From the NCBI RefSeq assembly GCF_013359775.1, contig NZ_JABMCI010000034.1:1-49856 (forward strand): a stretch of 49,856 bases of DNA. The letters run 5' to 3'. The notes beneath the pieces were generated by a model, which was not told where the DNA came from, made no database searches, and was given only the letters and a program-made list of their open reading frames with translations. Position 1 is the first letter of the stretch, and every line of letters starts with the position of its first letter. The stretch comes from Cellulomonas humilata. GTDB lineage: Bacteria > Actinomycetota > Actinomycetes > Actinomycetales > Cellulomonadaceae. Shown piece after piece: positions 25,492 through 34,106 of this stretch. A program made the translations under genes and the position numbers.

Positions 25492-26684
25492 CAGGTCGGC
25501 CCGCCGTCGAGCGTGCTCCGGAAGCGGGCGATCGCGGCGTCCACCACCGCGCCGCATGCCGCGAGGGTGACGTCGTCAGCCGGTCCCACGCCGGCGACCC
25601 GCAGGTTCCGGGCGGCCGACTCGCGGTCCAGCGTCAGCCCGGCGACCGTGCGCGCCGCCGCGTCGGCCGAGCCGCCCGCGAGCCGCACGAGGTCACGCAG
25701 CGGCGACCACTCCGCGTGCCACTCGCCGGCGGGACGCTCGTCGGACGAGACCGCCGTGCGGGTGACCGTGGACAGCAGGCCCGGAGCCTGGAGGGCCGCG
25801 GCACTCATGACGATGGGATCGACCGGGTTGCGCTTGTGCGGCATCGCCGACGACGCACCGCCGCCCGCCAGAGCGACCTCGTCGACGCCCTCACGGGAGC
25901 CCGTGAGCAGGTCACGACCGATCCGACCCAGGGCGGCTGTCACCGTGGCTGCCGCGGTGGCGACCGAGAGGACGGGGCTGCGGTCGGTGTGCCACGAGCG
26001 GCCGGGGTCGTCGAGGCCCAGCTCCTCGGCGAGTGCGGACCGGAGGACGGTGATGGCGCCGGGTCGGTCTGCGGCGCGATCGGCCTGCTCGCCGGTGCCG
26101 ACTGCGCCGCCGAGCTGGACCGGGAACCGTGTCCGGTCCACGGTGGCGACGGCCGAGCTGATGCCGTCCAGCCATCCGGCGACCTGCACCCCGAGCGTCG
26201 TCGGCGCGGCGTTCCGGCCCAGGGTGCGTCCGACGCGCGGGGCGTCGCGGTCGGCGTCGGCGAGCACGGCGAGGGCCGCTCCCACCGTGACGAGCCGCGC
26301 GCGGAGATGCTCGAAGGTGGTGCGCGCGACCTGCATGAGCGCGGAGTCGAGGACGTCCTGACTGGTGGCGCCGGTGTGCAGCCGGGCAGCGGGGATCTCG
26401 CGCTGCTCGAGGTGATCCTGCAGCAGCTCGAGCAATGCCGCGACGCCGGCGCCATCGCGTGCCACGCCGGCCACGAGCGTGTCCCGGTCGAGGTCGGACG
26501 GGTTCGCGGCGACAGCGTCGAGCGCGAGAGCGGCCGCATCGTCGTCGGTACCGTCCACCCGGGCCCAGGCGCGCAGCAGCGCGGCCTCGACCTGCACCAT
26601 GGCGGCGAGCACCTGGTCGTCACCCGCCGTCTCCCGGGTGCCGGCGGTCACGGGCTGGAGCAGACCCCAGTCGCCGGGCGTCAC
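25491..26684 (-). CDS. pcaB: 3-carboxy-cis,cis-muconate cycloisomerase
   Basis: The 397-residue protein belongs to the fumarase/aspartase superfamily. The family signature reads GGGASSAMPHKRNPVDP around residues 274-290, with TGATSQDVLDSA near 105. It converts 3-carboxy-cis,cis-muconate from PcaGH into 4-carboxymuconolactone for PcaL. The start is the GTG at 26684, overlapping the pcaG stop by four bases; the frame open further upstream is not coding. GRTLGRNAAPTTLG, where relatives usually carry GRTxxQxAxPxTFG, is a mild deviation near the active site. Confidence 0.92.
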   Translation of the reverse strand: MTPGDWGLLQPVTAGTRETAGDDQVLAAMVQVEAALLRAWARVDGTDDDAAALALDAVAANPSDLDRDTLVAGVARDGAGVAALLELLQDHLEQREIPAARLHTGATSQDVLDSALMQVARTTFEHLRARLVTVGAALAVLADADRDAPRVGRTLGRNAAPTTLGVQVAGWLDGISSAVATVDRTRFPVQLGGAVGTGEQADRAADRPGAITVLRSALAEELGLDDPGRSWHTDRSPVLSVATAAATVTAALGRIGRDLLTGSREGVDEVALAGGGASSAMPHKRNPVDPIVMSAAALQAPGLLSTVTRTAVSSDERPAGEWHAEWSPLRDLVRLAGGSADAAARTVAGLTLDRESAARNLRVAGVGPADDVTLAACGAVVDAAIARFRSTLDGGPT

Positions 26685-27268
26685 TGCGCGGTCCCGTAGT
26701 CGAGGAACACGGTCTCGCCGGGCCCCTGGAGCCGCAGGTCCAGGCGGTACGAGCGCGGACCGTCTACGGTGGCGACGAGCGTGCCGCGCCGGTCCGGGTC
26801 GAGGCGCCGCAGCAGGGGGTCGGTCGCGTTGGCGTCGGGCTCGTCGCCGAAGTACGCCCGGGTGAGCAGGTGGTGCAGCAGGCCGCGGGCGAAGACGGCC
26901 AGCACGACGTACGGCGCGGAACCGCTCCGGCCGACACCGCTCCGGCCGACACCGCTCCGGCCGACACCAGGTTTCACCGTGCTGAACGCGTAGTGCCCGT
27001 CCGCGCTCGTCGCTGATCTCCCGAAGCCGGTGAACCCGTTCGGGTCCCGGGCCAACGAGCCGCGCTCCGTGGAGGGGCGCCCGTCCCCGTCGGCGCCCCA
27101 GACCTCGATCATGGCGTCGGGGACGGGGGAGCCCGCGCCGTCGAGCACGACCCCGTGCAGCCGGACCGCGTCGGGCTGCCACGGTGCCCGGACCTCCGGA
27201 CCGCCGTCGAAGGGCAGGGCGTACCCGAAGAACGGGCCGACCGTCTGGCCGGGGGTCTGCTCAGGCAT
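26681..27268 (-). CDS. pcaG: Protocatechuate 3,4-dioxygenase alpha subunit, with internal tandem repeat
   Basis: The 195-residue protein has the intradiol dioxygenase alpha-subunit fold: TPGQTVGPFFGYAL at the start, AMIEVWGADGDGR, NGFTGFGRSATSADGHYAFSTVKPG and VFARGLLHHLLTRAYF. The alpha subunit lacks the full iron-ligand set and works with PcaH. Between the FSTVKPG strand and the next strand lie three copies of GVGRS, encoded by three identical 15-bp units at 26921-26965; relatives have a short loop here. The ATG lies 8 bp inside the end of pcaH. Confidence 0.92.
   Translation of the reverse strand: MPEQTPGQTVGPFFGYALPFDGGPEVRAPWQPDAVRLHGVVLDGAGSPVPDAMIEVWGADGDGRPSTERGSLARDPNGFTGFGRSATSADGHYAFSTVKPGVGRSGVGRSGVGRSGSAPYVVLAVFARGLLHHLLTRAYFGDEPDANATDPLLRRLDPDRRGTLVATVDGPRSYRLDLRLQGPGETVFLDYGTAQ
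26921..26965 (-). repeat. Three perfect 15-bp tandem repeats inside pcaG
   Basis: The plus-strand unit ACCGCTCCGGCCGAC occurs three times without a mismatch. It keeps the reading frame and adds GVGRS per copy to a surface loop of PcaG. Exact identity at all positions suggests recent expansion by slippage. Confidence 0.95.
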
Positions 27269-28019
27269 GGTCCGGATCCTCCGGCTCCGTCCAGGTGGCG
27301 CCCGGGCCGGTCAGGACGACGTCCCAGCGGTACCCGAGCGCCCACTCAGGCTCGCTCACCTCGTGGTCGTACGTCGCGACGAGCCGGGCGCGGGCTGCGG
27401 GGTCGGTGATCGACTGGTAGATCGGGTCGAGCCCGAACAGCGGGTCGCCCGGGAAGTACATCTGCGTGACGAGCCGCTGCGTGAACGCCGTGCCGAAGAA
27501 CGAGAAGTGGATGTGCGCGGGGCGCCAGGCATTGCGGTGGTTGCGCCACGGGTACGGGCCGGGCTTGATCGTCGTCAGTCGGTACGAGCCGTCCTCGCCG
27601 GTGATGCACCGGCCGACGCCGGTGAAGTTGGGGTCGAGCGGCGCGGGGTGCTGGTCGCGCTTGTGCGCGTACCGGCCGCCGGCGTTGGCCTGCCAGACCT
27701 CGATGAGCTGACCCCCGACCGGGCGCCCGTCGCCGTCCAGGACGCGGCCGGTGACGATGATGCGCTCGCCGAGCGGCTCACCCGCGTGCTGGATGGTGAG
27801 GTCCGACTCGTGGGCCGCCACGTCGGTGTGCCCGAACGCGGGGGAGACCAGCTCGATCTCCTCGGGGTCGGCACGCACCAGCTCGTGCGTCGGGTGGCGC
27901 AGGACGGTCGACCGGTACGGAGGGAAGTCGCGACGCGGGTGCACGGCACCGCTTCCCTGCTCCCGCTGGTGCCGGTCCGCGATCTCCGCGGAGATCGTCT
28001 CCTGGGTGAGGTCGGTCAT
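27261..28019 (-). CDS. pcaH: Protocatechuate 3,4-dioxygenase beta subunit
   Basis: The 252-residue protein carries the non-haem iron site of intradiol dioxygenases: Tyr117 in GGRYAHKRD, Tyr156 in GPYPWRN, and His169/His171 in WRPAHIHF. It opens the ring of protocatechuate between the two hydroxyls, giving 3-carboxy-cis,cis-muconate. LDPNFTGVGRCITGEDGSY and QMYFPGDPLF are further family marks. ATG 28019 is chosen because the protein then begins at the family's usual length; the frame upstream shadows the dehydratase gene. pcaG overlaps its end by 8 bp. Confidence 0.95.
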   Translation of the reverse strand: MTDLTQETISAEIADRHQREQGSGAVHPRRDFPPYRSTVLRHPTHELVRADPEEIELVSPAFGHTDVAAHESDLTIQHAGEPLGERIIVTGRVLDGDGRPVGGQLIEVWQANAGGRYAHKRDQHPAPLDPNFTGVGRCITGEDGSYRLTTIKPGPYPWRNHRNAWRPAHIHFSFFGTAFTQRLVTQMYFPGDPLFGLDPIYQSITDPAARARLVATYDHEVSEPEWALGYRWDVVLTGPGATWTEPEDPDHA

Positions 28020-28024
28020 CCCGC

Positions 28025-29839
28025 TCACCTCCCGGCGGACGCGAGGTGCTGGGCGGCGAGGCGGACCGGGGCACCGGCCGCGCCGTACCCGTCGTACCCG
28101 CCGTCGCGCTGCACGAGCTCGAAGAACACGGCGCCGACCGTGCGCGTGTAGAAGTGCCGGAACTCGCCCCCGGACTCGTCCCGGTCGTACAGCACGCCGA
28201 GCTCGCGCATCTCGTCGAGCACCGCCGCGGGCAGGTCGAACCGGGCTGCCAGGTCGTCGTAGTAGTTGGCAGGGATCGGCAGCGGGTGCAGACCGCGTGC
28301 CCGGGCGGCCCGCGCGGCTGCGACCACGTCGGGGCTCCGGAACGCGACGTGCTGGGGCAGTCCGCGGTCCAGCACGGGAGCCACGTTGAGCGCGAGCCGG
28401 ACCGCGCCGTCGTCCGACCGCATCACGCGGCTGCGCACCAACCCGGTCGGGGCGGCGACCTCTTGGGTGCCCTGCGAGCGCAGGGCGAGCACGCTGGTGT
28501 GGAAGAGCACGGACTCCTCGAAGGTCTGCCACGGGTGGGCGAGGTTCACGTGGTCGATCGTGAGCGCGGGCGCTCCGCCCGGTTCCTCGCCGCCGTCGAA
28601 CTCCGGCACCCAGGTCGGCTCGGCGAGCGAGGGTTCGGCGAAGAAGATCTCCGTGCCCTCCGGGGCGCGGAACGCCACCAGGTCCTGCTCGCCGGCGCGG
28701 GTGCGTCGGAACACCGAGGGCGCTCCGAGCAGGCGGGCGCGGCGCACCGAGGCCTCCGGGTCGGGCACCTCCATGCCGATCGCGGCCAGCGTGGGCGCCC
28801 ACTCGCGGGCCAGGTGCTCGTTGCACAGCACCCGTGCCGCGCCCTGGGTCCAGAGCCGCACCGGCTTGCTCCGGTGGTGGCCGCGGAAGGTGAAGCCGAG
28901 CATCCGCAGCACCTCGTCCACCTCGCCGGCGTCCTCCGCCTTCACCTCGACGAAGTCGAACGCGACGGGCTGCCCGACGTCCGGCAGCCGGCTCGGGCCG
29001 TCGGGACGCCGGGACCGCAGCGGGCGCCGCGCGACCTGGTCCTCGAGCCAGGTCAGGGAGCGCTTCGCCTGCCGGGCGGTGCGCTGCACGTCGGTCTGCC
29101 GGAAGGTGTCGTTGAAGACCTCCAGCGAGACGGGGCCGGTGTACCCGGCGTCGAGCACGTGCGCGAGGAACGCCGCCAGGTCGAACGAGCCCTCTCCGGG
29201 GAACAGCCGGTGGTGCCGGCTCCAGGACAGCACGTCCATGGTCAGGGCCGGAGCGTCCGCGAGCTGCAGGAAGAAGATCTTCTCCGCCGGGATCTGTGCG
29301 ATCTCGGCGGGGTCGTGGCCGCGCGACAGGATGTGGAAGCTGTCCAGGCAGACGCCCACGGCGGGGTGGTCGGCCCGCTCCACGATCCGCCAGGCGCGCC
29401 GGTAGTCGTCCACGTACCGTCCCCACGCGAGCGCCTCGAAGGCGATCCGCACGCCGTGGGCCTGTGCCTCGTCGCCGAGCCGACGCAGCTGGTCGGCGGA
29501 CACCGCGTCGTCGTCCACCGTCGCGGTGCCCACGTTGGAGCAGACGAGCACGGTGTCGACGCCGAGCCGCTGCATCAGCCGGAACTTGGCACGGGCGCGA
29601 TGCAGCACCGCCGCGAGCTCGGGCTCGGTGACGCCCTCGGCGTCCCGGAACGGCTGATAGAGGTCGAGACTCAGGCCGAGCCGACGGGCCAGTGCGCCGA
29701 CCTCCTCAGGGCTGGTCGGGGACGCCAGGAGGTCGGGCTCGAACAGCTCGACGCCGTCGAACCCGGCCTCGGCGCAGGCGTGCAGCTTCTCGGTCAGGGT
29801 GCCGCTGAGGCAGACCGTGGCGATCGAGGTCCGCAGCAT
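28025..29839 (-). CDS. 3-dehydroshikimate dehydratase, QuiC1/QsuB-like two-domain enzyme
   Basis: The 604-residue protein has an N-terminal xylose-isomerase-like TIM barrel (about 1-275) with the metal-ligand regions IAFEALAWGRYVDD, GVCLDSFHILSRG and SLEVFNDTFRQTD. A C-terminal vicinal-oxygen-chelate region follows (about 295-590), related to 4-hydroxyphenylpyruvate dioxygenase (IDHVNLAHPW, GAVFFELVQRDGGYDGYG). This combination is known from bacterial 3-dehydroshikimate dehydratases that yield protocatechuate. It lies directly before pcaHG, which fits that step. ATG 29839 is preferred to GTG 29842 because GAGGAGG is then seven bases upstream. Its first base is the last base of the preceding stop. 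Confidence 0.9.
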   Translation of the reverse strand: MLRTSIATVCLSGTLTEKLHACAEAGFDGVELFEPDLLASPTSPEEVGALARRLGLSLDLYQPFRDAEGVTEPELAAVLHRARAKFRLMQRLGVDTVLVCSNVGTATVDDDAVSADQLRRLGDEAQAHGVRIAFEALAWGRYVDDYRRAWRIVERADHPAVGVCLDSFHILSRGHDPAEIAQIPAEKIFFLQLADAPALTMDVLSWSRHHRLFPGEGSFDLAAFLAHVLDAGYTGPVSLEVFNDTFRQTDVQRTARQAKRSLTWLEDQVARRPLRSRRPDGPSRLPDVGQPVAFDFVEVKAEDAGEVDEVLRMLGFTFRGHHRSKPVRLWTQGAARVLCNEHLAREWAPTLAAIGMEVPDPEASVRRARLLGAPSVFRRTRAGEQDLVAFRAPEGTEIFFAEPSLAEPTWVPEFDGGEEPGGAPALTIDHVNLAHPWQTFEESVLFHTSVLALRSQGTQEVAAPTGLVRSRVMRSDDGAVRLALNVAPVLDRGLPQHVAFRSPDVVAAARAARARGLHPLPIPANYYDDLAARFDLPAAVLDEMRELGVLYDRDESGGEFRHFYTRTVGAVFFELVQRDGGYDGYGAAGAPVRLAAQHLASAGR

Positions 29840-30867
29840 CACCGCTCCTCCTCACGTGCGGCCGGGCCGGTGCGCGCGCCGGCTGCGACCGGCGCGGTGG
29901 CGAGCAGCCTGGCGGGGTTGGCGACCAGCATCTGGTGCAGGTCCTCCTCGGTCGCCCCGCCGGCCCGGAGCATCGGCAGCACGCGCCGCGGCAGGTTCTC
30001 GAGGTGCCAGTGGGGTGCGTGCGCCCGCCGCCAGGACGGTGGGGTGACGCGGCTGTAGAACGCGGCGTCCTGCGAGAGCACCATCCGGTCGGCGTAGCCG
30101 AGCCGGAGCAGGGCAAGCACGGTGCGCACACGGCGGTCGTCCGGGAGGACGTGCTCCATGCCGAACCGGTCCATGCCGATCGTGGCGCCGCTGTCCAGCA
30201 GGGCACGCAGCTCGTCGACGTCCTCGCTGTCACCGCTGTGCCCCAGGATCACCCGGCTCGGGTCGACGCCGTGCCGGCCCAGCAGCTCGAGGGCCTCGCG
30301 GCCGCGGTGTGTCGCGGGGTCGGTGTGCACGGTGACCGGGACGCCGGTCCGCCTGTGGGCTGCGGCTGCGGCGGCGAGCACCCGGAGCACGTCGGGCGTC
30401 GCTCCCGCGCGGTCGAGCACGATCTTGAGCATCGCGGCCCGCACGCCGGTGCCGGCGATGCCCTGCTCGATGTCCCGGACGAAGAGCGCGTCGAGCGGGT
30501 CCGGGCCGTCGATCAGGAGGCCAGGACCGCGAACCCCGAACGTCACCGGCAGCGCGCTCGGCGCGTACCAGCCCGTGCTGGCCAGCAGGTGCACGGGGGA
30601 CCGGGCGGCCACCTGTGCGACGAGGGCGACGTCCCGACCGAGGCCGGGCACGGTGAGGTCGACGACGGAGCGGACGCCGAGCGCGTGCGCCCGGCGCAGC
30701 CCGTCGACCGCGGCGGCAACCATCGCCGCCGGGTCCCACTCGGGGTCGGGGAGGTTCACCTCGAGCTCGTGGTCGCGGACGAACACGTGCTCGTGCAGCA
30801 ACGTCGTCCCGAGGTCGGCCGTCGAGACCGGTCCGCGGAACGTGTGAACCTCCCCGACGGTCGTCAT
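29839..30867 (-). CDS. Phosphotriesterase-family amidohydrolase, role in the operon unknown
   Basis: The 342-residue protein carries the whole binuclear metal site of the phosphotriesterase family: His25 and His27 (LLHEHVF), Lys148 (MLKIVLD, the carboxylated bridge), His181 (VTVHTDP), His210 (ILGHSGD) and Asp267 (LSQDAAF). Members hydrolyse lactones, esters or phosphoesters. It sits between the TRAP receptor and the dehydratase with start/stop overlaps on both sides, so it is expressed with shikimate/protocatechuate catabolism, yet no step of that pathway needs it. Opening a lactone or ester of an imported hydroaromatic acid is a plausible but untested role. No signal peptide. Confidence 0.88.
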   Translation of the reverse strand: MTTVGEVHTFRGPVSTADLGTTLLHEHVFVRDHELEVNLPDPEWDPAAMVAAAVDGLRRAHALGVRSVVDLTVPGLGRDVALVAQVAARSPVHLLASTGWYAPSALPVTFGVRGPGLLIDGPDPLDALFVRDIEQGIAGTGVRAAMLKIVLDRAGATPDVLRVLAAAAAAHRRTGVPVTVHTDPATHRGREALELLGRHGVDPSRVILGHSGDSEDVDELRALLDSGATIGMDRFGMEHVLPDDRRVRTVLALLRLGYADRMVLSQDAAFYSRVTPPSWRRAHAPHWHLENLPRRVLPMLRAGGATEEDLHQMLVANPARLLATAPVAAGARTGPAAREEER

Positions 30868-31898
30868 TCGGACGTGGCCCGGATGGCCTCGTAGACGGTG
30901 AGCTGCTCCGGCGTGAAGTTCTCCCGCAGGTAGGCGTCGGCCTGGGTGCGGAAGGCGTCGACGTCCACGTCGTCGACGACCTCCATGGCACCGGTCTCCT
31001 GCCACTCCGCGAGCTTCGCCTGCTCGTCCTCGTCCACGCAGCCGGGCACCTGCTCCATGGCCGTGTCGACGGCGGCCTGCAGCGCCTCCTGCTGCTCGGC
31101 GGACAAGCCGCCCCATGCGTCGCCGCCGATGATCACGAGGTTGGAGTTGGCCTGGTGCGACGACATGCTGATGAAGTCCTGCACCTCCTCCAGGTTGCTC
31201 GCGTCGATGTTCACGATCGGGTTCTCCTGGCCGTCCACGGTGCCCTGCTGCAGTGCCAGGAAGAGCTCCTCGTACGCCACCTCGGTCGCTGCCGCACCGA
31301 GTGCCTCGGCGTTCATCAGGAACTGCGGCGAGGCGGGGAACCGCATCCTGAGCCCCTCGAGGTCCTGGGGGCTGCGGATCGGCTTGTTCGCGGTGAACTG
31401 CCGCATGCCTGCGGACCACGCGCCGAGGGTGTGGACGCCTGTCTCCTCCTCGAACCCGCCGAGGAGCTCGTCGGACGCCTCGTCCGAGAAGAACCGGGCC
31501 AGGTGGTCGCTGTCGTCGAACGCGTACGTCGCGTCCAGCACGCTGATCGGGGTGTACACGGCACCCAGGGCGGACGCGCCCTGGATGTCCATGTCGATGT
31601 CGCCGGAGACGACGGACGCGATGCGGTCGGCGTCCCCACCCAGCTGGCTGCCGGGGAAGATCTCGACCGTCAGGCCGACGTCGGCTGCGGCGACCTCGTC
31701 GGCGATGACCTGGGCGCCGCAACGGTGCTGCGGCTGGGTCTCGGCGTAGCTGTGCGCCAGCTGCAGCGTGACCTCCTCGGCGGTGGCTCCAGGCTCGCTG
31801 GGTTCCGCGGCGGGATCGTCGTCGCCGCTGCACGCAGTCAGCGCGGTGAGCGTGATGACCGCCCCTGCGACGAGGGCGACCTTCGGGTTCCATCGCAT
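30864..31898 (-). CDS. TRAP transporter solute-binding lipoprotein, DctP family
   Basis: The 344-residue protein has a lipoprotein signal with lipobox LTAC (Cys23) and a DctP-type fold. The conserved Arg that binds a substrate carboxylate is in LEGLRMRFPASP, and AYEELFLALQQGTVDGQENP is the family's best-kept segment. It should bring a carboxylate, probably shikimate, quinate or protocatechuate, to the DctQM permease encoded upstream in the same operon. In most TRAP loci the three genes are adjacent; here the dehydrogenase gene lies between. ATG 31898 gives the proper signal peptide; the frame upstream extends into the dehydrogenase gene. Confidence 0.9.
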   Translation of the reverse strand: MRWNPKVALVAGAVITLTALTACSGDDDPAAEPSEPGATAEEVTLQLAHSYAETQPQHRCGAQVIADEVAAADVGLTVEIFPGSQLGGDADRIASVVSGDIDMDIQGASALGAVYTPISVLDATYAFDDSDHLARFFSDEASDELLGGFEEETGVHTLGAWSAGMRQFTANKPIRSPQDLEGLRMRFPASPQFLMNAEALGAAATEVAYEELFLALQQGTVDGQENPIVNIDASNLEEVQDFISMSSHQANSNLVIIGGDAWGGLSAEQQEALQAAVDTAMEQVPGCVDEDEQAKLAEWQETGAMEVVDDVDVDAFRTQADAYLRENFTPEQLTVYEAIRATSE

Positions 31899-31911
31899 GG
31901 GTATCTCGACC

Positions 31912-32835
31912 TCACTTCCTTGTGGGGGATCCCGGAGCCGGGGCCTCGGGGGTGTGACGATCACCGCCGGTCTCGGCGGCGACCAGCTCGTCGAAGTCGC
32001 CGAACATGTCCGCTCGGTGCGCCGGTCGCCCGGTGATGAGCTCGAACGTGTCGGCCGCCTGGTGCACGGCCATCCCGGCCCCGGACAGGGTCCGGCAGCC
32101 GCGGGCGTGCGCGTCCCGCAGCAGAGCGGTGAACAGCGGGCGGTAGACGATGTCCGCGACCCACAGCCCGGGCGGCAGCGCGGAGGTGTCCACCGGGGCG
32201 CCCGGGTGCCCGGTCATCCCGATCGGGCTGGCGTTCACCAGGCCCGCCACGTGCGCGAGGGCTGCTGGCACGTCGTGCGGGGCCACGCCGTCGACCTGCA
32301 CCTGGTGCGGGGTCCGGTCGAGCGAGCGCACCAGGGCTCGCACGCGTTCGACGTCCGGGTCGGCGACCGACAGCCGCCGCACGCCCAGAGCAGCCAGTGC
32401 GTGCGCGACCGCGGTACCCGCACCGCCCGCGCCGAGCAGCAGCACCTCACCGAGATCCGCGTCGGGCAGGCCGTCCAGGAAGGCGGCGGTGAACCCGGTG
32501 ACGTCGCTGTTGTGCCCGGTCGTCAGCCCGTCGGAGACGACGACCGTGTTCAGCGCCCCGATGGCGGCCACCTCCGACGACACCCGATCCACCAGCGGGA
32601 CCATCGCCTGCTTGATCGGGTGGGTGACGTTCAGCCCGTCGAAGCCGAGCTCCACCGCGGACCTGAGCAGCTCACGCAGGTGGCGGGGGTCGAGCTGGCC
32701 GTCGTCCAGGTCGACGGTCTTGTAGACGTATCGCAGACCTTGGCGCGCGGCCTCGCGCTCGTGCAGCTCCGGCGTGAGCGACGGGCCGACGCCCCGGCCC
32801 AGGAGCCCGGCGAGGATCGAGCGCCGCGCGTTCAC
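31912..32835 (-). CDS. Quinate/shikimate dehydrogenase (AroE family, probably NAD-dependent)
   Basis: The 307-residue protein has the AroE substrate domain with Ser19/Thr21 (GPSLTPELHE) and catalytic Lys75 (GLNVTHPIKQ). The Rossmann loop is LLGAGGAGTAVAHAL and the substrate Asp lies in GHNSDVTGF. After the second Rossmann strand comes VADPD, an acidic residue that favours NAD over NADP, as in catabolic quinate/shikimate dehydrogenases. It would oxidise shikimate to 3-dehydroshikimate. GTG 32835 overlaps the DctM stop by four bases. A biosynthetic AroE is less likely given the operon. Confidence 0.9.
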   Translation of the reverse strand: MNARRSILAGLLGRGVGPSLTPELHEREAARQGLRYVYKTVDLDDGQLDPRHLRELLRSAVELGFDGLNVTHPIKQAMVPLVDRVSSEVAAIGALNTVVVSDGLTTGHNSDVTGFTAAFLDGLPDADLGEVLLLGAGGAGTAVAHALAALGVRRLSVADPDVERVRALVRSLDRTPHQVQVDGVAPHDVPAALAHVAGLVNASPIGMTGHPGAPVDTSALPPGLWVADIVYRPLFTALLRDAHARGCRTLSGAGMAVHQAADTFELITGRPAHRADMFGDFDELVAAETGGDRHTPEAPAPGSPTRK

Positions 32836-34106
32836 AGCCCGAGCCTCTGCGGCAGGTAGAGGATCGCGTCCGGCCACAGGATGATCGCGACGCACAGCAG
32901 CAGCAGCGGCACCATGAACGGCAGCGAGCCCCAGAACACCTCCGACATGCGGGCCTTCGCGATCGCCTGCAGGACGAAGATGACCGTGCCGACCGGCGGC
33001 GTGAGCAGCCCGATCATCTGCGACAGGATCATCAGCACGCCCAGGGCGATGGGGTCGACGTCGTACTGCGCGGCGATCGGCATGAGGATCGGCACGGTGA
33101 GGGTGAGCACCGCGATCGCGTCGAGCGCGGTGCCCAGGACGAGCGAGAGCGCCAGGACCAGCAGCAGGAAGACGGTCGGGTCGGTCGTGATCCCGAGCAC
33201 CCACCCGGAGATCGCCTGCGGCACGCGCTCGCGGGCGAAGATGTAGCCCAGCAGGTTGGCCGAGGCCACGATGAGCAGGATCGCGCCCGAGGTGAGCACC
33301 GCCTCGACCAGGACCTTCGGCAGATCCCTCCAGTGCAGCGTGCGGTACGCGAAGCCGAGCAGGCCGATGTACGCCGCACCCACCGCGGCCGCCTCGGTCG
33401 GCGTGAACCAGCCGCTGAGGATGCCACCGAGGATGAGGGCGGGCGCGACCAGGACCCCGAGCACGCGCCGACCAGACCGTCCCAGGTCGCCGCGGTCGAA
33501 CCGGGTGACGCGGATGTTCGGGTCGCGGCGCACCCAGAAGAACACGACCACGCACAGCCCGAGCGCCATCAGCAGCGCCGGCACCACGGATGCGGCGAAC
33601 ATCGCACCGGTCGACACGGCCGCCAGGCCCGCGAAGATCACCGCGGGGATGCTCGGCGGCATCACGGGGGCGATCAGCGCGGACGCCCCCGACACACCGA
33701 GCGCGAACCGCTTGGAGTACCCCTCGCGCAGCATCGCCGGGATCTGGATCTTGCCCAGCGCCGCAGCGTCCGCGACCGCCGAGCCGCTGATCCAGGAGAA
33801 GCCGACGCTCACCCCGACGCTGACGTAACCGAGGCTCCCGCGGACCCGGCCGAGCAGCGCGAGCGCGAACGCGTACAGGCGGTCCGCGATCCCCGCGTGG
33901 CTGGCCAGGCAGCCCAGCAGGATGAAGAGGGGCACCGCGAGCAGGGGGAAGCTGGCCGTCGACTGGGCGACCAGCCGCAGCGACAGCCCGAGCGACTGCC
34001 CGGTGGTCAGCAGGTACAGCAGCGACGGTCCGATGAACGCGAACGCGACCGGCACCCGCGCCAGCAGGAGCACGGTGATGAGCACGCAGAGCACGAGCAG
34101 GCTCAT
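32832..34106 (-). CDS. TRAP transporter large permease, DctM family
   Basis: The 424-residue protein is very hydrophobic, with about 12 membrane segments, as in DctM/IT-superfamily subunits. VPLFILLGCLASHAGIADRL, SGSAVADAAALGKI, APVMPPSIPAVIFAG and GLLTPPVGTVIFVLQAIA are family landmarks. It drives sodium-coupled uptake with DctQ and the DctP receptor. Its ATG overlaps the dctQ stop by four bases and its stop overlaps the dehydrogenase GTG. The frame open upstream of 34106 shadows dctQ. Confidence 0.94.
   Translation of the reverse strand: MSLLVLCVLITVLLLARVPVAFAFIGPSLLYLLTTGQSLGLSLRLVAQSTASFPLLAVPLFILLGCLASHAGIADRLYAFALALLGRVRGSLGYVSVGVSVGFSWISGSAVADAAALGKIQIPAMLREGYSKRFALGVSGASALIAPVMPPSIPAVIFAGLAAVSTGAMFAASVVPALLMALGLCVVVFFWVRRDPNIRVTRFDRGDLGRSGRRVLGVLVAPALILGGILSGWFTPTEAAAVGAAYIGLLGFAYRTLHWRDLPKVLVEAVLTSGAILLIVASANLLGYIFARERVPQAISGWVLGITTDPTVFLLLVLALSLVLGTALDAIAVLTLTVPILMPIAAQYDVDPIALGVLMILSQMIGLLTPPVGTVIFVLQAIAKARMSEVFWGSLPFMVPLLLLCVAIILWPDAILYLPQRLGL

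Noticed and set aside
26921..26965. Tandem repeat considered as a CRISPR or intergenic satellite
   Set aside because: Units are adjacent without spacers, lie inside pcaG and keep its frame. No CRISPR array was seen in the window.
28025..29839. 4-hydroxyphenylpyruvate dioxygenase
   Set aside because: Only the C-terminal region resembles that family; the N-terminal sugar-isomerase-like barrel and the pca context fit a 3-dehydroshikimate dehydratase.
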